Source of the DNA: Geitlerinema sp. PCC 7407 | Lineage (GTDB): Bacteria; Cyanobacteriota; Cyanobacteriia; PCC-7407 | Length of the DNA stretch: 64,000 bases | Direction: 5' to 3' | Assembly: GCF_000317045.1 (NCBI RefSeq) | Contig: NC_019703.1 | Span: 4,038,934 to 4,102,933, forward strand | Part shown: positions 17,666-25,337 of the stretch, in pieces | Numbering within the stretch: position 1 is the stretch's first letter | Layout of the letters: each line of letters begins with the position of its first letter | Made by a program: the position numbers and the translations under genes | The notes under the pieces: generated by a model | The model's database searches: none | Seen by the model: only the letters and a program-made list of their open reading frames with translations | What the model was told of the DNA's origin: nothing

Positions 17666-19186
17666 GTGCCTGTGTACAGATGGTTTTTGCCAACCCTCAG
17701 CGAAGTTTTGGCCCAGCGTGAACCCGAAGGCGTTGGGCTTCTCGAGTCGGTTGCTCCGGGAGCCGGGGCGGGTCCTGGTGGCCGCGATCGCCGGGATGGC
17801 CAGCGCCGCAAGGCCGAGCAGCAGTGGCGAAGCGCGATCGCCGCTCTCGAGCAGCTTTTGGCTCAGCAGATCACCCAGGCCGAGGACACAGCGGCCTCGG
17901 GGGTGGTGCTGTGCGGTCCGACGGCGGTGCTCCCGCCAGGGGCGATCGCTGGCAGGCTGCCCACCTACATCTTTTCGAGCGAGCCGCTCCATCTGTCTCG
18001 CTGGATGCGCCGTCAGCTGATGCCCAGCGAGGGCTGCTCCGCCGAGCACCTGCCCCAAACCCCGACCACGCTGCCGCTGCTGCCGGACGATCCGCTGCAC
18101 GAGGAGCAGTTTTGCCTGGTCCACACTCCCAGCTTTAGTCTGGTCATGCTCCTGGGCGAAACGCCCCTGGGAGAGCCAGGATTTTTGTTTTCGTTTAATC
18201 CCGAAACCGTCCAGTGGGCCTGGAATACGCTGCGGGCGCGCGCCCTGATGGTCAACCCAGAGCATGGCGCTCACCTAGACGCCCTGGGCCACGCTTTGCC
18301 CTGGGCCGAGCCCCACTACCACGTGGTGACGCGCTTTAGTCGCGAGCTGCTGCACCATCAGCGCAACCAGGCTGAGGAGGCCCCCGAGGTCGTCACCGCC
18401 AGTACCGCGACGAGCGAAAACGGCAGCAAGCCGTCCCTGGAGCAGCTCACCGAAGACTGCGTGAGCCCCGATGTGGAGCTGTTGCAGGCGATCGCCCACG
18501 AAGTGCGCACGCCCCTCGCCACCATTCGCACCTTCACGCGATCGCTCCTGCGCCGCCGCGACCTCCCGCCCGAGGTCCTCAAGCGCCTAGAAACCATCGA
18601 CCACGAGTGCACCGAGCAGATCGATCGCTTTAACTTGATCTTCCGAGCCGCCGAGCTAGAAGTCGCCGAAAACAAGCAGACGCCCCTGGGCCTCGCCCCA
18701 ACGCCATTGGCCGACGTCTTCCAGCAGGGCATTCCCCGCTGGCAAAAGCAGGCCAGTCGTCGCAACCTCACCCTCGACGTCCTGCTGCCCAACCAGATGC
18801 CCACCGTCGTGAGCGACCCCACCATGCTGGACCAGGCCCTCACCGGCCTGATCGAGCGCTTTACGCGCAACCTGCCCGCCGGTAGCCACATCAACGTCCA
18901 GGTCCGGCTGGCTGGCAGCCAGCTGAAGCTCCAGCTCCAGTCCCAGGAGTGCAGCGACGCCGAGCTCGACTCCCTCGAGTCCCACTCCGCCAATCTGCGG
19001 TCCCTGGGCCAGCTCCTGATGTTCCAGCCCGAAACCGGCAGCCTCAGCCTCAACCTGGCCGTCACCAAGAACCTCTTCCATGCCCTCGGCGGCAAGCTGA
19101 TCGTGCGGCAGCGGCCCCGACGGGGCGAAGTGCTGACCGTGTTCTTGCCCCTCGAGAAGCACAACCCGAGCGTCTACACCGTCTAG
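17666..19186 (+). CDS. Histidine kinase-like protein with His-box but degenerate ATPase domain
   Basis: A 506-residue cytosolic sensor-kinase-like protein. Residues 1-230 form a sensor region that ends in FCLVHTPSFSLVMLLGE and SFNPETVQWAWNTL. A dimerisation and phospho-acceptor domain follows, with His278 in LLQAIAHEVRTPL. The ATP-binding domain that should follow is eroded. The N-box position reads GLIERFTRNLPAGS with Arg where Asn should be, no DxGxG motif is seen, and the G2 box is GSLSLNLAVTKNL. Autophosphorylation is therefore unlikely. The gene opens at a GTG (17666). The next gene on the opposite strand is a kinase with the opposite defect. Confidence 0.85.
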   Translation: MPVYRWFLPTLSEVLAQREPEGVGLLESVAPGAGAGPGGRDRRDGQRRKAEQQWRSAIAALEQLLAQQITQAEDTAASGVVLCGPTAVLPPGAIAGRLPTYIFSSEPLHLSRWMRRQLMPSEGCSAEHLPQTPTTLPLLPDDPLHEEQFCLVHTPSFSLVMLLGETPLGEPGFLFSFNPETVQWAWNTLRARALMVNPEHGAHLDALGHALPWAEPHYHVVTRFSRELLHHQRNQAEEAPEVVTASTATSENGSKPSLEQLTEDCVSPDVELLQAIAHEVRTPLATIRTFTRSLLRRRDLPPEVLKRLETIDHECTEQIDRFNLIFRAAELEVAENKQTPLGLAPTPLADVFQQGIPRWQKQASRRNLTLDVLLPNQMPTVVSDPTMLDQALTGLIERFTRNLPAGSHINVQVRLAGSQLKLQLQSQECSDAELDSLESHSANLRSLGQLLMFQPETGSLSLNLAVTKNLFHALGGKLIVRQRPRRGEVLTVFLPLEKHNPSVYTV

Positions 19187-19208
19187 GGAGAACCCGGAGC
19201 GGGCCAGA

Positions 19209-20792
19209 CTAAACGAGGGGCTCCGGGCTCAGGTCCACGTCGGTTCCCCCGTGGTAGATCGGCAGCAGCACATTGAAGGTGGTTCCTTCGCCGGGTCGGC
19301 TCTTGACCGAAATCGAGCCGCCGCAGCGCAGCAGAAGCTGCTGCACGATCGTCAGGCCTAGGCCCGCTCCGCCGGTGCCTTCCTCTGTGGCCTGCCGCCC
19401 CCGATAAAAGCGATCGAAGATCTTGTGAATCTCGCTCGGGGGAATGCCAATGCCGCTATCGCGAAACTCCAGCTGGACATACTCGCCCTGGAGCTTGGCC
19501 TGTACCCAGACCTGGCCGCCCCGGGGCGTGAACTTGATGCCGTTGTGGAGCAGGTTGATCACGATCTGCTTCATCCAGGTGGCCAGGCAGGACACAGGGG
19601 GCAGGTTGTCGGGCACGGTGTAGGCCAGCATGACGCCTTTTTCTTGGGCCAGGGGCTGGTAGGTGCTGACCACTCCCGGCACGACGTCGCTCAGGCACAT
19701 GGGCTGGACGGTGGCGAGGGTCGCTGGCTGATCCAGGCGAATCAGGTCCAGTAGGCCGCTGATCAGGGAGCCCTGGTGATCGCATTCTTTGTTGAGCACC
19801 TGCATGTAGCGCTGGCGCTGGGAGGGCTTGAGGTTGGGAGAGTTGAGCAGGGTGAGGGCGGTTTTCATGTTGGTCAGGGGCGTGCGCAGCTCCTGACTGA
19901 CGTTGTTGAGAAACTCGTCCTTGAGGCGGATGGTGTTGAGGAGTTCTTCGTTTTGGCGCTGGAGGGCCTCGATGGCGTCGGTCTGACGCCGGTAGGCGAC
20001 GATGCGCCGCCACAGGTCTTCTTGGTGACGCACCTGTTTGGCGAAGAAGAGGTTGAGCAGGTTGGGATCGACGGCCGCAGGCACCGGGAAGACCTCATCC
20101 CAGTGGCTCAGGAGCGGCTCGGTGGCGATCGCCACGGGCGCAGACTGGCCGGTTTCGAGGGCGATCGCTGGGACCGCCGCAAAGGCCGCCTGACACCCCG
20201 CCAGGACCACTTTCACCAGGGCCGGGTCAAAGGAGCACAGGGCCAGCAGGGGCTGCTTACGCTGGCTCTGGGCGGCGTCGGCTTCATAGTCGCTAAAGTC
20301 GCCCAGGCCGCCCAGGGGATCAGCGATCGCCTGCATGGAGCGCGGACGATGGGCCAAGACGCAGCCGCAAAAGCGCTCTGCCAAGACGATCAAAAAGTAC
20401 TCGCGGCGCAGGGCGCTCTCGGCGGCGACAGGGACCGCTAGGCGGGGGGAGTGGTCCGGGCGCGGCGTCAGGAGCGTTAGGTCTGGATTGGGGGCGATCG
20501 CCGGCACGCCGACGACTTCTTCGCTCTCTAGCTCCTTTTCCAGGTAGTAGACCGCGTGGGGCACATCCAGCAGATGGGTGTACTGCTCGATTTCGCTGTG
20601 CCAGGCATCCTTGCGCGGGAGCTTGACCAGCACCGTCGCCGGAATCTGGTGCTCGATCAGGGTGTCCATGACCGAGGCGACCATGGACTTGAGGGTAGAA
20701 GGGCTAATTTGCAGCGGCGGAGCGGCTTCTTCTAGGCTGAAGGCCAGCTCGTACAGAGATTGATCGGGGGTAGGGGGCAACTCCATAGCCAT
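19209..20792 (-). CDS. Histidine kinase with DICT-like sensor, intact ATPase, phospho-acceptor His replaced by Gln
   Basis: A 527-residue protein with an N-terminal sensor region (residues 1-265, DICT-like; SFDPALVKVVLAGC), a coiled-coil, a HisKA-type domain and a complete HATPase_c domain. N-box IVINLLHNGIKFTPRGG, G1 FRDSGIGIPP, F-box IFDRFYRG and G2 GGAGLGLTIV are all present. The H-box reads NVSQELRTPL: residue 300 is Gln (CAG, minus strand, 19893-19895) where kinases have His. Its own phosphorylation on this domain is thus excluded, but its catalytic domain should work. The convergent neighbour, 22 bases away, keeps its His but lacks the ATPase motifs. Confidence 0.88.
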   Translation of the reverse strand: MAMELPPTPDQSLYELAFSLEEAAPPLQISPSTLKSMVASVMDTLIEHQIPATVLVKLPRKDAWHSEIEQYTHLLDVPHAVYYLEKELESEEVVGVPAIAPNPDLTLLTPRPDHSPRLAVPVAAESALRREYFLIVLAERFCGCVLAHRPRSMQAIADPLGGLGDFSDYEADAAQSQRKQPLLALCSFDPALVKVVLAGCQAAFAAVPAIALETGQSAPVAIATEPLLSHWDEVFPVPAAVDPNLLNLFFAKQVRHQEDLWRRIVAYRRQTDAIEALQRQNEELLNTIRLKDEFLNNVSQELRTPLTNMKTALTLLNSPNLKPSQRQRYMQVLNKECDHQGSLISGLLDLIRLDQPATLATVQPMCLSDVVPGVVSTYQPLAQEKGVMLAYTVPDNLPPVSCLATWMKQIVINLLHNGIKFTPRGGQVWVQAKLQGEYVQLEFRDSGIGIPPSEIHKIFDRFYRGRQATEEGTGGAGLGLTIVQQLLLRCGGSISVKSRPGEGTTFNVLLPIYHGGTDVDLSPEPLV

Positions 20793-20954
20793 AACCTTGG
20801 TCGATTAACGAAAATACTCCGGCTTTGCAGGCCAGATCACTAGCCCGCCGCAGCTAGCGCTAGGAGCGATGACCACGGAGAGGGCGGTTTTGCCTGAGAA
20901 AAATGAGACCCGCGATCGCAGGCCACGGCAAAAACAGGCAGTTCTGCATGAACT

Positions 20955-20978
20955 ACCCCACCCTAAGAGGCGTGGGGT
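20955..20978 (-). repeat. Terminal hairpin of IS200/IS605-type element
   Basis: ACCCCAC at 20955-20961 faces GTGGGGT at 20972-20978 with a 10-base loop. The stop codon of the tnpB remnant lies inside it. A hairpin at this place is typical of the right end of IS200/IS605 elements, where it also forms part of the guide (omega) RNA scaffold. Confidence 0.5.
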
Positions 20979-21590
20979 TTCTGTCGCTTCTTCGCCCCAA
21001 GTTGCCGCATACTTCCGCACGCGGTAGAGCTTGGCGGCTCTGCGACTGAAGAGGCAAGTTCCTTACCCCTTGCCCAAGCCAAATTAACTTGGGCGGCATT
21101 AACATCTCGGTCCTCAACATGATTGCAGTGAGGATTAGAGCAGACATGCACCCGGTCAGACAAGGTCTTGGGGGTCAGTTCCCAGCACTTCGCGCAGCGC
21201 TGAGAGGGCTTTAGCTGCTGAGTGGGAGACTCGACGTAGAATCTCCCAGCCTCAGCCAGCTTGTAGTCCAAGAACTGACCAATCATGCCAAAACCCACGG
21301 ACAAAATAGAGCGATTGAGCCCTGCTTTTTGGCAGGTCTTGGTTTTACCTTTGCGGGTCATGTTTTTGACGCTGAGCTTTTCACTGGCCACTAGCCTATT
21401 ACCGCTCACGATGTGGCTGGTTGGTGAATCCAGTTCTCGCGCTGTCGGGCGACTTTGCGCTGTAGCTTCAAGATCTTTTGGCGCTTACGCTTCCATCGGC
21501 GAGAGGCTTTGATGCGCTTCGCTTTGTTGGGGGCGCTTGCGTCTGTGTTTCTTCGAGGCTTGCTTGATTTCGCTCCAACAGTCGCGCTAT
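20963..21590 (-). pseudogene. tnpB remnant of an IS200/IS605-type element (frameshifted, 5' truncated)
   Basis: Only the C-terminal two-thirds of a TnpB-like nuclease is present. The upstream piece (KAKRIKASRRWKRKRQKILK, then VARQRENWIHQ) ends at a stop near 21405. The reading then continues one frame over as HIVSGNRLVASEKLSVKNM, so a single-base indel near 21415-21422 has broken the gene. The downstream piece keeps the RuvC Glu (VASEKL), the zinc-ribbon Cys residues (RCAKC, VCSNPHC) and the last RuvC Asp (EDRDVNAAQVNLA). The N-terminal third, with the first RuvC Asp, is missing. No tnpA is nearby. The element is dead. Confidence 0.85.
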
Positions 21591-21813
21591 CCTTGCCTGC
21601 CCTTTAAGAGGGTTGGGGACTGTCGCGGCTTAGTTCAATTTGTACTCTATTTAGGCAAAACCGCTGCAAATCCGTTGAGCAAGGATGGGTTCTTTTTCAC
21701 ACCGTCGATCCGGTGAAGCGGCCAGCGATCGACTGCCAAAGCGGCTTTAGCCGCCGTTGTGATCCGCTAGAGCCGAACCCCCGCTGGTCACAACGGCAAC
21801 CTGCCATAGCGCT

Positions 21814-23325
21814 CTACACGGAGGCCAGCTCGTCGGAGAGGCGACGCTCGAGGGCCGCGCGGGCCTGTTCGCGATCGTCAAAGTGGATTTTTTCGGTGCC
21901 CAAGATCTGGTAGTCCTCGTGGCCCTTGCCCGCGATCAGGACGCCATCGCCCGGCTGAGCCTGCAAAATGGCCACGCGAATCGCTTCAGCGCGATCGCCG
22001 ATCACCGTGGGATTGGCCTCAGCGGGGATGCCCGCCACCACGTCTTGCAAAATCCGCTCTGGGTCTTCGGTGCGCGGATTGTCGGAGGTGACGTACACCA
22101 CGTCCGCTAGCGCCGCCGCGATCTGGCCCATCAGGGGGCGCTTGGTGCGATCGCGATCGCCGCCGCAGCCAAACACGCAGATCATGCGGCCCGGAATGAA
22201 AGGCCGTGCCGCCCGCAGCATGTTCTCCAGGCTGTCGGGGGTGTGGGCATAGTCCACCACCACGCTGATGTCTTGGTCGGGCTGGATCTGCACCCGCTCC
22301 ATGCGGCCCGGCACGCCCGAAAACCCCGGCAGCGCCTGGGCGATCGCCGCCAAATCGAGGCCCAGGTGCAGCGCCGCTCCCGCCGCCGCCAGCCAGTTCT
22401 CCACATTAAACTGGCCCACCAGCGGCAGATGGAAAGCCACCTCGCCCGCGGGCGTGTGCAGAATTCCCTTGACGCCGTCGAGCTCGTAGGCAATGTCGCT
22501 GGTCCACAGATCCGCGCTTGCGTCCTGGGTGCTGTAGGTCCACACCTGCTCCCGGGGCAGACGCTCCACCAGGCGACGACCGTAGGGATCGTCCTGATTG
22601 ACGATCGCCCGTCCCCGCAGGTAGGTCGGACTAAACAGGCGCGCCTTCGCCTCGAAGTAGTCCTCCATATCTTTGTGGTAGTCCAGGTGGTCCTGGGTCA
22701 GGTTGGTAAACACCGCCACCTCAAAAGCGCAGGCCTGGACCCGGCCCTGGTCTAGGGCGTGGGAGCTCGTCTCCATCACCGCAAACTCACAGCCCGCCTG
22801 CTTCGCCAGACCCAGCTGCCGCTGCAAGTCCGCCGCAAAGGGGGTCGTGTGGGTGGCCGTCTGGACAAAGCCGGGCCAGCGGGCATAGAGGGTTCCCAGC
22901 AGGGCCGTGGGCCGCTCGGCCTGGGCTAGCAAAAATTCGATCAGGTGAGTGGTGGTGGTTTTGCCGTTGGTGCCGGTGACGCCGACCAGCTTGAGGGTCT
23001 GGCCGGGATAGCCGTAAAAGGCCGCCGCCAGCTGGGCGCAAGCATCTACGATGGAGTCCACCGAAATCACGCAGGCGTCGCCGATCTTGGCTGCGTGGCT
23101 CTGGGCGATCGCCGGTGAGACCAGGGCCGCCACGGCCCCCGCCGCCAGCGCCCCCGCCCAAAATTCTCCGCCATCCACGCGGGTTCCCGGCATGCCGATA
23201 AACAGGTCTCCCGGCTGGCAAGCCAAGGAATTGGTGCAGATTCCGGTGACATCAGCCTCTAGGGCGCTGTGCTCAGCGGGCAGGGAGAGACCCGGCAGCG
23301 CGGCTAATAGCGATCGCAACTTCAT
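21814..23325 (-). CDS. murE: UDP-N-acetylmuramoyl-tripeptide synthetase (meso-DAP-adding)
   Basis: MurE adds meso-diaminopimelate to UDP-MurNAc-L-Ala-D-Glu in cytoplasmic peptidoglycan synthesis. The ATP loop is VTGTNGKTTTTHL near residue 117. The C-terminal domain carries SDNPRTEDP, the motif that selects diaminopimelate rather than lysine. Other signs are HTTPFAADLQRQLG, VFTNLTQDHLDYHKDMEDYF and VVVDYAHTPDSLENML. Length is 503 residues, normal. It is the last gene of a minus-strand series that begins with ndbB; a glutaredoxin-like gene precedes it with an 82-base gap. Confidence 0.96.
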   Translation of the reverse strand: MKLRSLLAALPGLSLPAEHSALEADVTGICTNSLACQPGDLFIGMPGTRVDGGEFWAGALAAGAVAALVSPAIAQSHAAKIGDACVISVDSIVDACAQLAAAFYGYPGQTLKLVGVTGTNGKTTTTHLIEFLLAQAERPTALLGTLYARWPGFVQTATHTTPFAADLQRQLGLAKQAGCEFAVMETSSHALDQGRVQACAFEVAVFTNLTQDHLDYHKDMEDYFEAKARLFSPTYLRGRAIVNQDDPYGRRLVERLPREQVWTYSTQDASADLWTSDIAYELDGVKGILHTPAGEVAFHLPLVGQFNVENWLAAAGAALHLGLDLAAIAQALPGFSGVPGRMERVQIQPDQDISVVVDYAHTPDSLENMLRAARPFIPGRMICVFGCGGDRDRTKRPLMGQIAAALADVVYVTSDNPRTEDPERILQDVVAGIPAEANPTVIGDRAEAIRVAILQAQPGDGVLIAGKGHEDYQILGTEKIHFDDREQARAALERRLSDELASV

Positions 23326-23407
23326 AGCAGTGGCTCCTCACCTAGGCTTTTTGATCTGCCAGTCTAGCCTCGCCCCTGCGCAAAACGCTAGCTGGCAGAC
23401 TTGAGGC

Positions 23408-23677
23408 CTATTGTGCCGGAGGAGGGGTGAGCACTTTCTGTAGCATTTGCGCCAGCTGCGCCACCGTCGCCCGCGGTGACGGCCGGGGGATCGGCGTTTC
23501 GGCCCCGTCAGCCCAGTACAAAACGGGCACCTCGTACTGGTATTGCTGAAACCAGTCCTCGCGGGTGGTGATGTCTCGAATTTCTAGCTCCAGGGCGGGG
23601 GTCTCGACTTGCTCCAGCTTTTCCTGGAGTCCTTCGCACAGGTGACAGCCCGGTTTGCTATACAAAATCAGTCGCAT
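23408..23677 (-). CDS. Glutaredoxin-like thiol protein
   Basis: An 89-residue thioredoxin-fold protein of the glutaredoxin/DUF836 group. It starts MRLILYSKPGCHLCEGLQEK, with a CHLC dithiol at residues 11-14. It continues through an EIRDIT strand and the cis-Pro segment YEVPVLYWADG. Such proteins reduce disulfides or bind glutathione; the partner is unknown. The ATG at 23677 is preferred to an upstream in-frame start because the fold begins there. It sits between the duplicated-domain gene and murE on the same strand. Confidence 0.85.
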   Translation of the reverse strand: MRLILYSKPGCHLCEGLQEKLEQVETPALELEIRDITTREDWFQQYQYEVPVLYWADGAETPIPRPSPRATVAQLAQMLQKVLTPPPAQ

Positions 23678-23731
23678 GGTGGCTTCTCTTCTTCCCAGGG
23701 ATGGCCTCAAAGGTGTCCTCAGAACAGGCGG

Positions 23732-24313
23732 CTAGGGCGTGGGGGCAGGGTAGGCCTCCGGCTCCAGCACCCACACCGAGTAGCCTTTTTTGGTTTTGGC
23801 AATGACCGTTTCGTCGCCGCGCCGCCCAAAGCGAGCCGTGATTTCCATGGCCTTGTCGACGGTGGGCACGACCTTGAAGAGGGCGTAGTACTTGCCGTCG
23901 ACCCACAGAGCCGCCAGACGCTGCTGCAGGTCCGGGACGCGAATGTGGCAGGTGCGGTACTGGCTCTTGGAGTCGAGGATTTTGCAGGGGGTTGAGGTTT
24001 GGGTCGGCTGGGCAGGGGTCTCGGCTTGGGGGGCGATCGCCTCTGCGCCGTCTAGGTAGGCGTCCGGCTCCAGCACCCACAGCACATAGCCTTTGGCGGT
24101 TTTGGTGATCACGGTTTCGTCCCCCCGCCGCCCCAGTTTGGCCGCGACTTCAAGGGCCTTGGAGCCGTCGGCTACGGTCCGAAAAAAGCTGTAGTAGCGA
24201 TCGTCTAAGCAGATAGCCGCCAGCCGACCCTCCAGGTCGGGGACACAGACGTGGCAGGGCTTGTATTGGCTCCGGTGTTCAAGCAGGCGATAGGAAGCAA
24301 GGTTAGGGCTCAT
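23732..24313 (-). CDS. Conserved protein with two copies of a ~80-residue domain
   Basis: Function unknown. The 193-residue protein has two homologous halves joined by a Pro/Thr-rich linker of about 30 residues. Each half has a block SQYKPCHVCVPDLEGRLAA (or SQYRTCHIRVPDLQQRLAA), then a beta hairpin (YYSFFRTV, YYALFKVV). It continues through KLGRRGDETVITKTAKGY or FGRRGDETVIAKTKKGY to VWVLEPEAY. The high identity of the C-terminal ends of both copies indicates a fairly recent duplication or strong constraint. There is no signal peptide. The ATG at 24313 gives the short form; a GTG at 24364 is possible. It lies in the minus-strand series between the VOC and glutaredoxin-like genes. Confidence 0.75.
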   Translation of the reverse strand: MSPNLASYRLLEHRSQYKPCHVCVPDLEGRLAAICLDDRYYSFFRTVADGSKALEVAAKLGRRGDETVITKTAKGYVLWVLEPDAYLDGAEAIAPQAETPAQPTQTSTPCKILDSKSQYRTCHIRVPDLQQRLAALWVDGKYYALFKVVPTVDKAMEITARFGRRGDETVIAKTKKGYSVWVLEPEAYPAPTP

Positions 24314-24356
24314 GGCGGCAGATTCAGGGTGGGAAGTGAAGGGGAGGAGCACACTC

Positions 24357-24740
24357 TCAGGCACCGGCCCGGGTTCCCTGGTGCAGGATCAGGCGGTTTC
24401 CCTCGGGGTCATAAGCGTAGACTTCGCGCCCGTGGGAAGCGGCCACAATGGGCTGGGTCGGTGGATGGCCCAGCTGGGTGAGATGGGCGATCGCCCTTTC
24501 GAGGTCCATCACCTCCAGGCACAGGCTAAAAGCGCTCTGGGCCGGCTGGGCAAACTCGGCGCGGTGCTGAGCTCCTGGTTTAAAGATGCCCAGCCGCAGG
24601 CCCGGAAGGTGAAACTCGGCGTAAACATTCTCCAGGCAGGGCCGGGGCGGCTGATCCAGGAGCGCTTGGTAAAAGGCGATCGCCCTCGGCCAGTCCTGAG
24701 CCGCGATCGCCACGAAAGCTTCGCTACAGCCCAGACTCAT
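24357..24740 (-). CDS. VOC-superfamily protein (glyoxalase/bleomycin-resistance-like)
   Basis: A 127-residue single-domain VOC protein: FVAIAAQDWPRAIAFYQALL, then YAEFHLPGLRLGIFKP, FSLCLEVMDLERAIAHLTQL and REVYAYDPEGNRLILHQ. The family includes metalloenzymes and ligand-binding proteins. The final Glu of the usual metal site (here GNRLILHQ) is not obvious, so metal activity is uncertain. The start ATG at 24740 overlaps the stop of the preceding gene as ATGA, indicating translational coupling with the 149-residue gene. Confidence 0.82.
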   Translation of the reverse strand: MSLGCSEAFVAIAAQDWPRAIAFYQALLDQPPRPCLENVYAEFHLPGLRLGIFKPGAQHRAEFAQPAQSAFSLCLEVMDLERAIAHLTQLGHPPTQPIVAASHGREVYAYDPEGNRLILHQGTRAGA

Positions 24741-25186
24741 CCGGCGTCAGAGGGCGCAAATTCGGCCTGGAGCTGCTGCTCTAGCATCGTCAGCAGCTGC
24801 TCGACCGACTGATCAAGCTCCTCAAAACACTGGGGCGGCGGCGTTTGCGGCTTGAACTGCACCAGCTTGAGGGCGTAGGTCGGTGCCCCGCCAATCCCCA
24901 AAAACATCACTTCCTCAGCCGGATTGTGGCCATCCACAAAGCCCAAGATTTCCTGAATTTGGTTGTCGACCTTGCGGTTGAGGTCTTCTAGAGCCGCTTT
25001 GGGACAAAACATAAAGTGCGCGGGGGGCTGCAGATCGATTCCCAGGGTCCCCTGGGAATCAGCGTCCCGCGTCTGAGCCAAACCCCACGCTAGCGCTGCC
25101 AGCTCTGTTTCGTAGCGACGCACAAAGGCGTCAAGCTGGCTTTGCCAACCGTCGCTATCGCGGTTGGAGGTCATGAGGTTAAACAT
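24737..25186 (-). CDS. Conserved cyanobacterial protein, possibly the carboxysome chaperone CcmS
   Basis: A 149-residue soluble protein found in cyanobacteria. Visible parts are LDAFVRRYETELAALAWGLA, GTLGIDLQPPAHFMFCPKAA, LNRKVDNQIQEILGFVDGHN and a helical end (QSVEQLLTMLEQQLQ). This pattern (AWGL, GIDL, HF) recalls the beta-carboxysome assembly factor CcmS, but this is from memory of the family and cannot be checked here. It is translationally coupled (ATGA) to the VOC gene. Confidence 0.6.
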   Translation of the reverse strand: MFNLMTSNRDSDGWQSQLDAFVRRYETELAALAWGLAQTRDADSQGTLGIDLQPPAHFMFCPKAALEDLNRKVDNQIQEILGFVDGHNPAEEVMFLGIGGAPTYALKLVQFKPQTPPPQCFEELDQSVEQLLTMLEQQLQAEFAPSDAG

Positions 25187-25337
25187 TGCCTAGCATCTCC
25201 CGAGAACCCAAATACATACCCCACCACAGAGAGGCCGCTGCCCTAGCCAGAGGCAACCCATCAGGGGCGATCGCCAGCTAGAAACGCAGTCACTCTTTGG
25301 TTAGTTTAGCGGAGCACTCGGACGCTTTTGGCATCCC

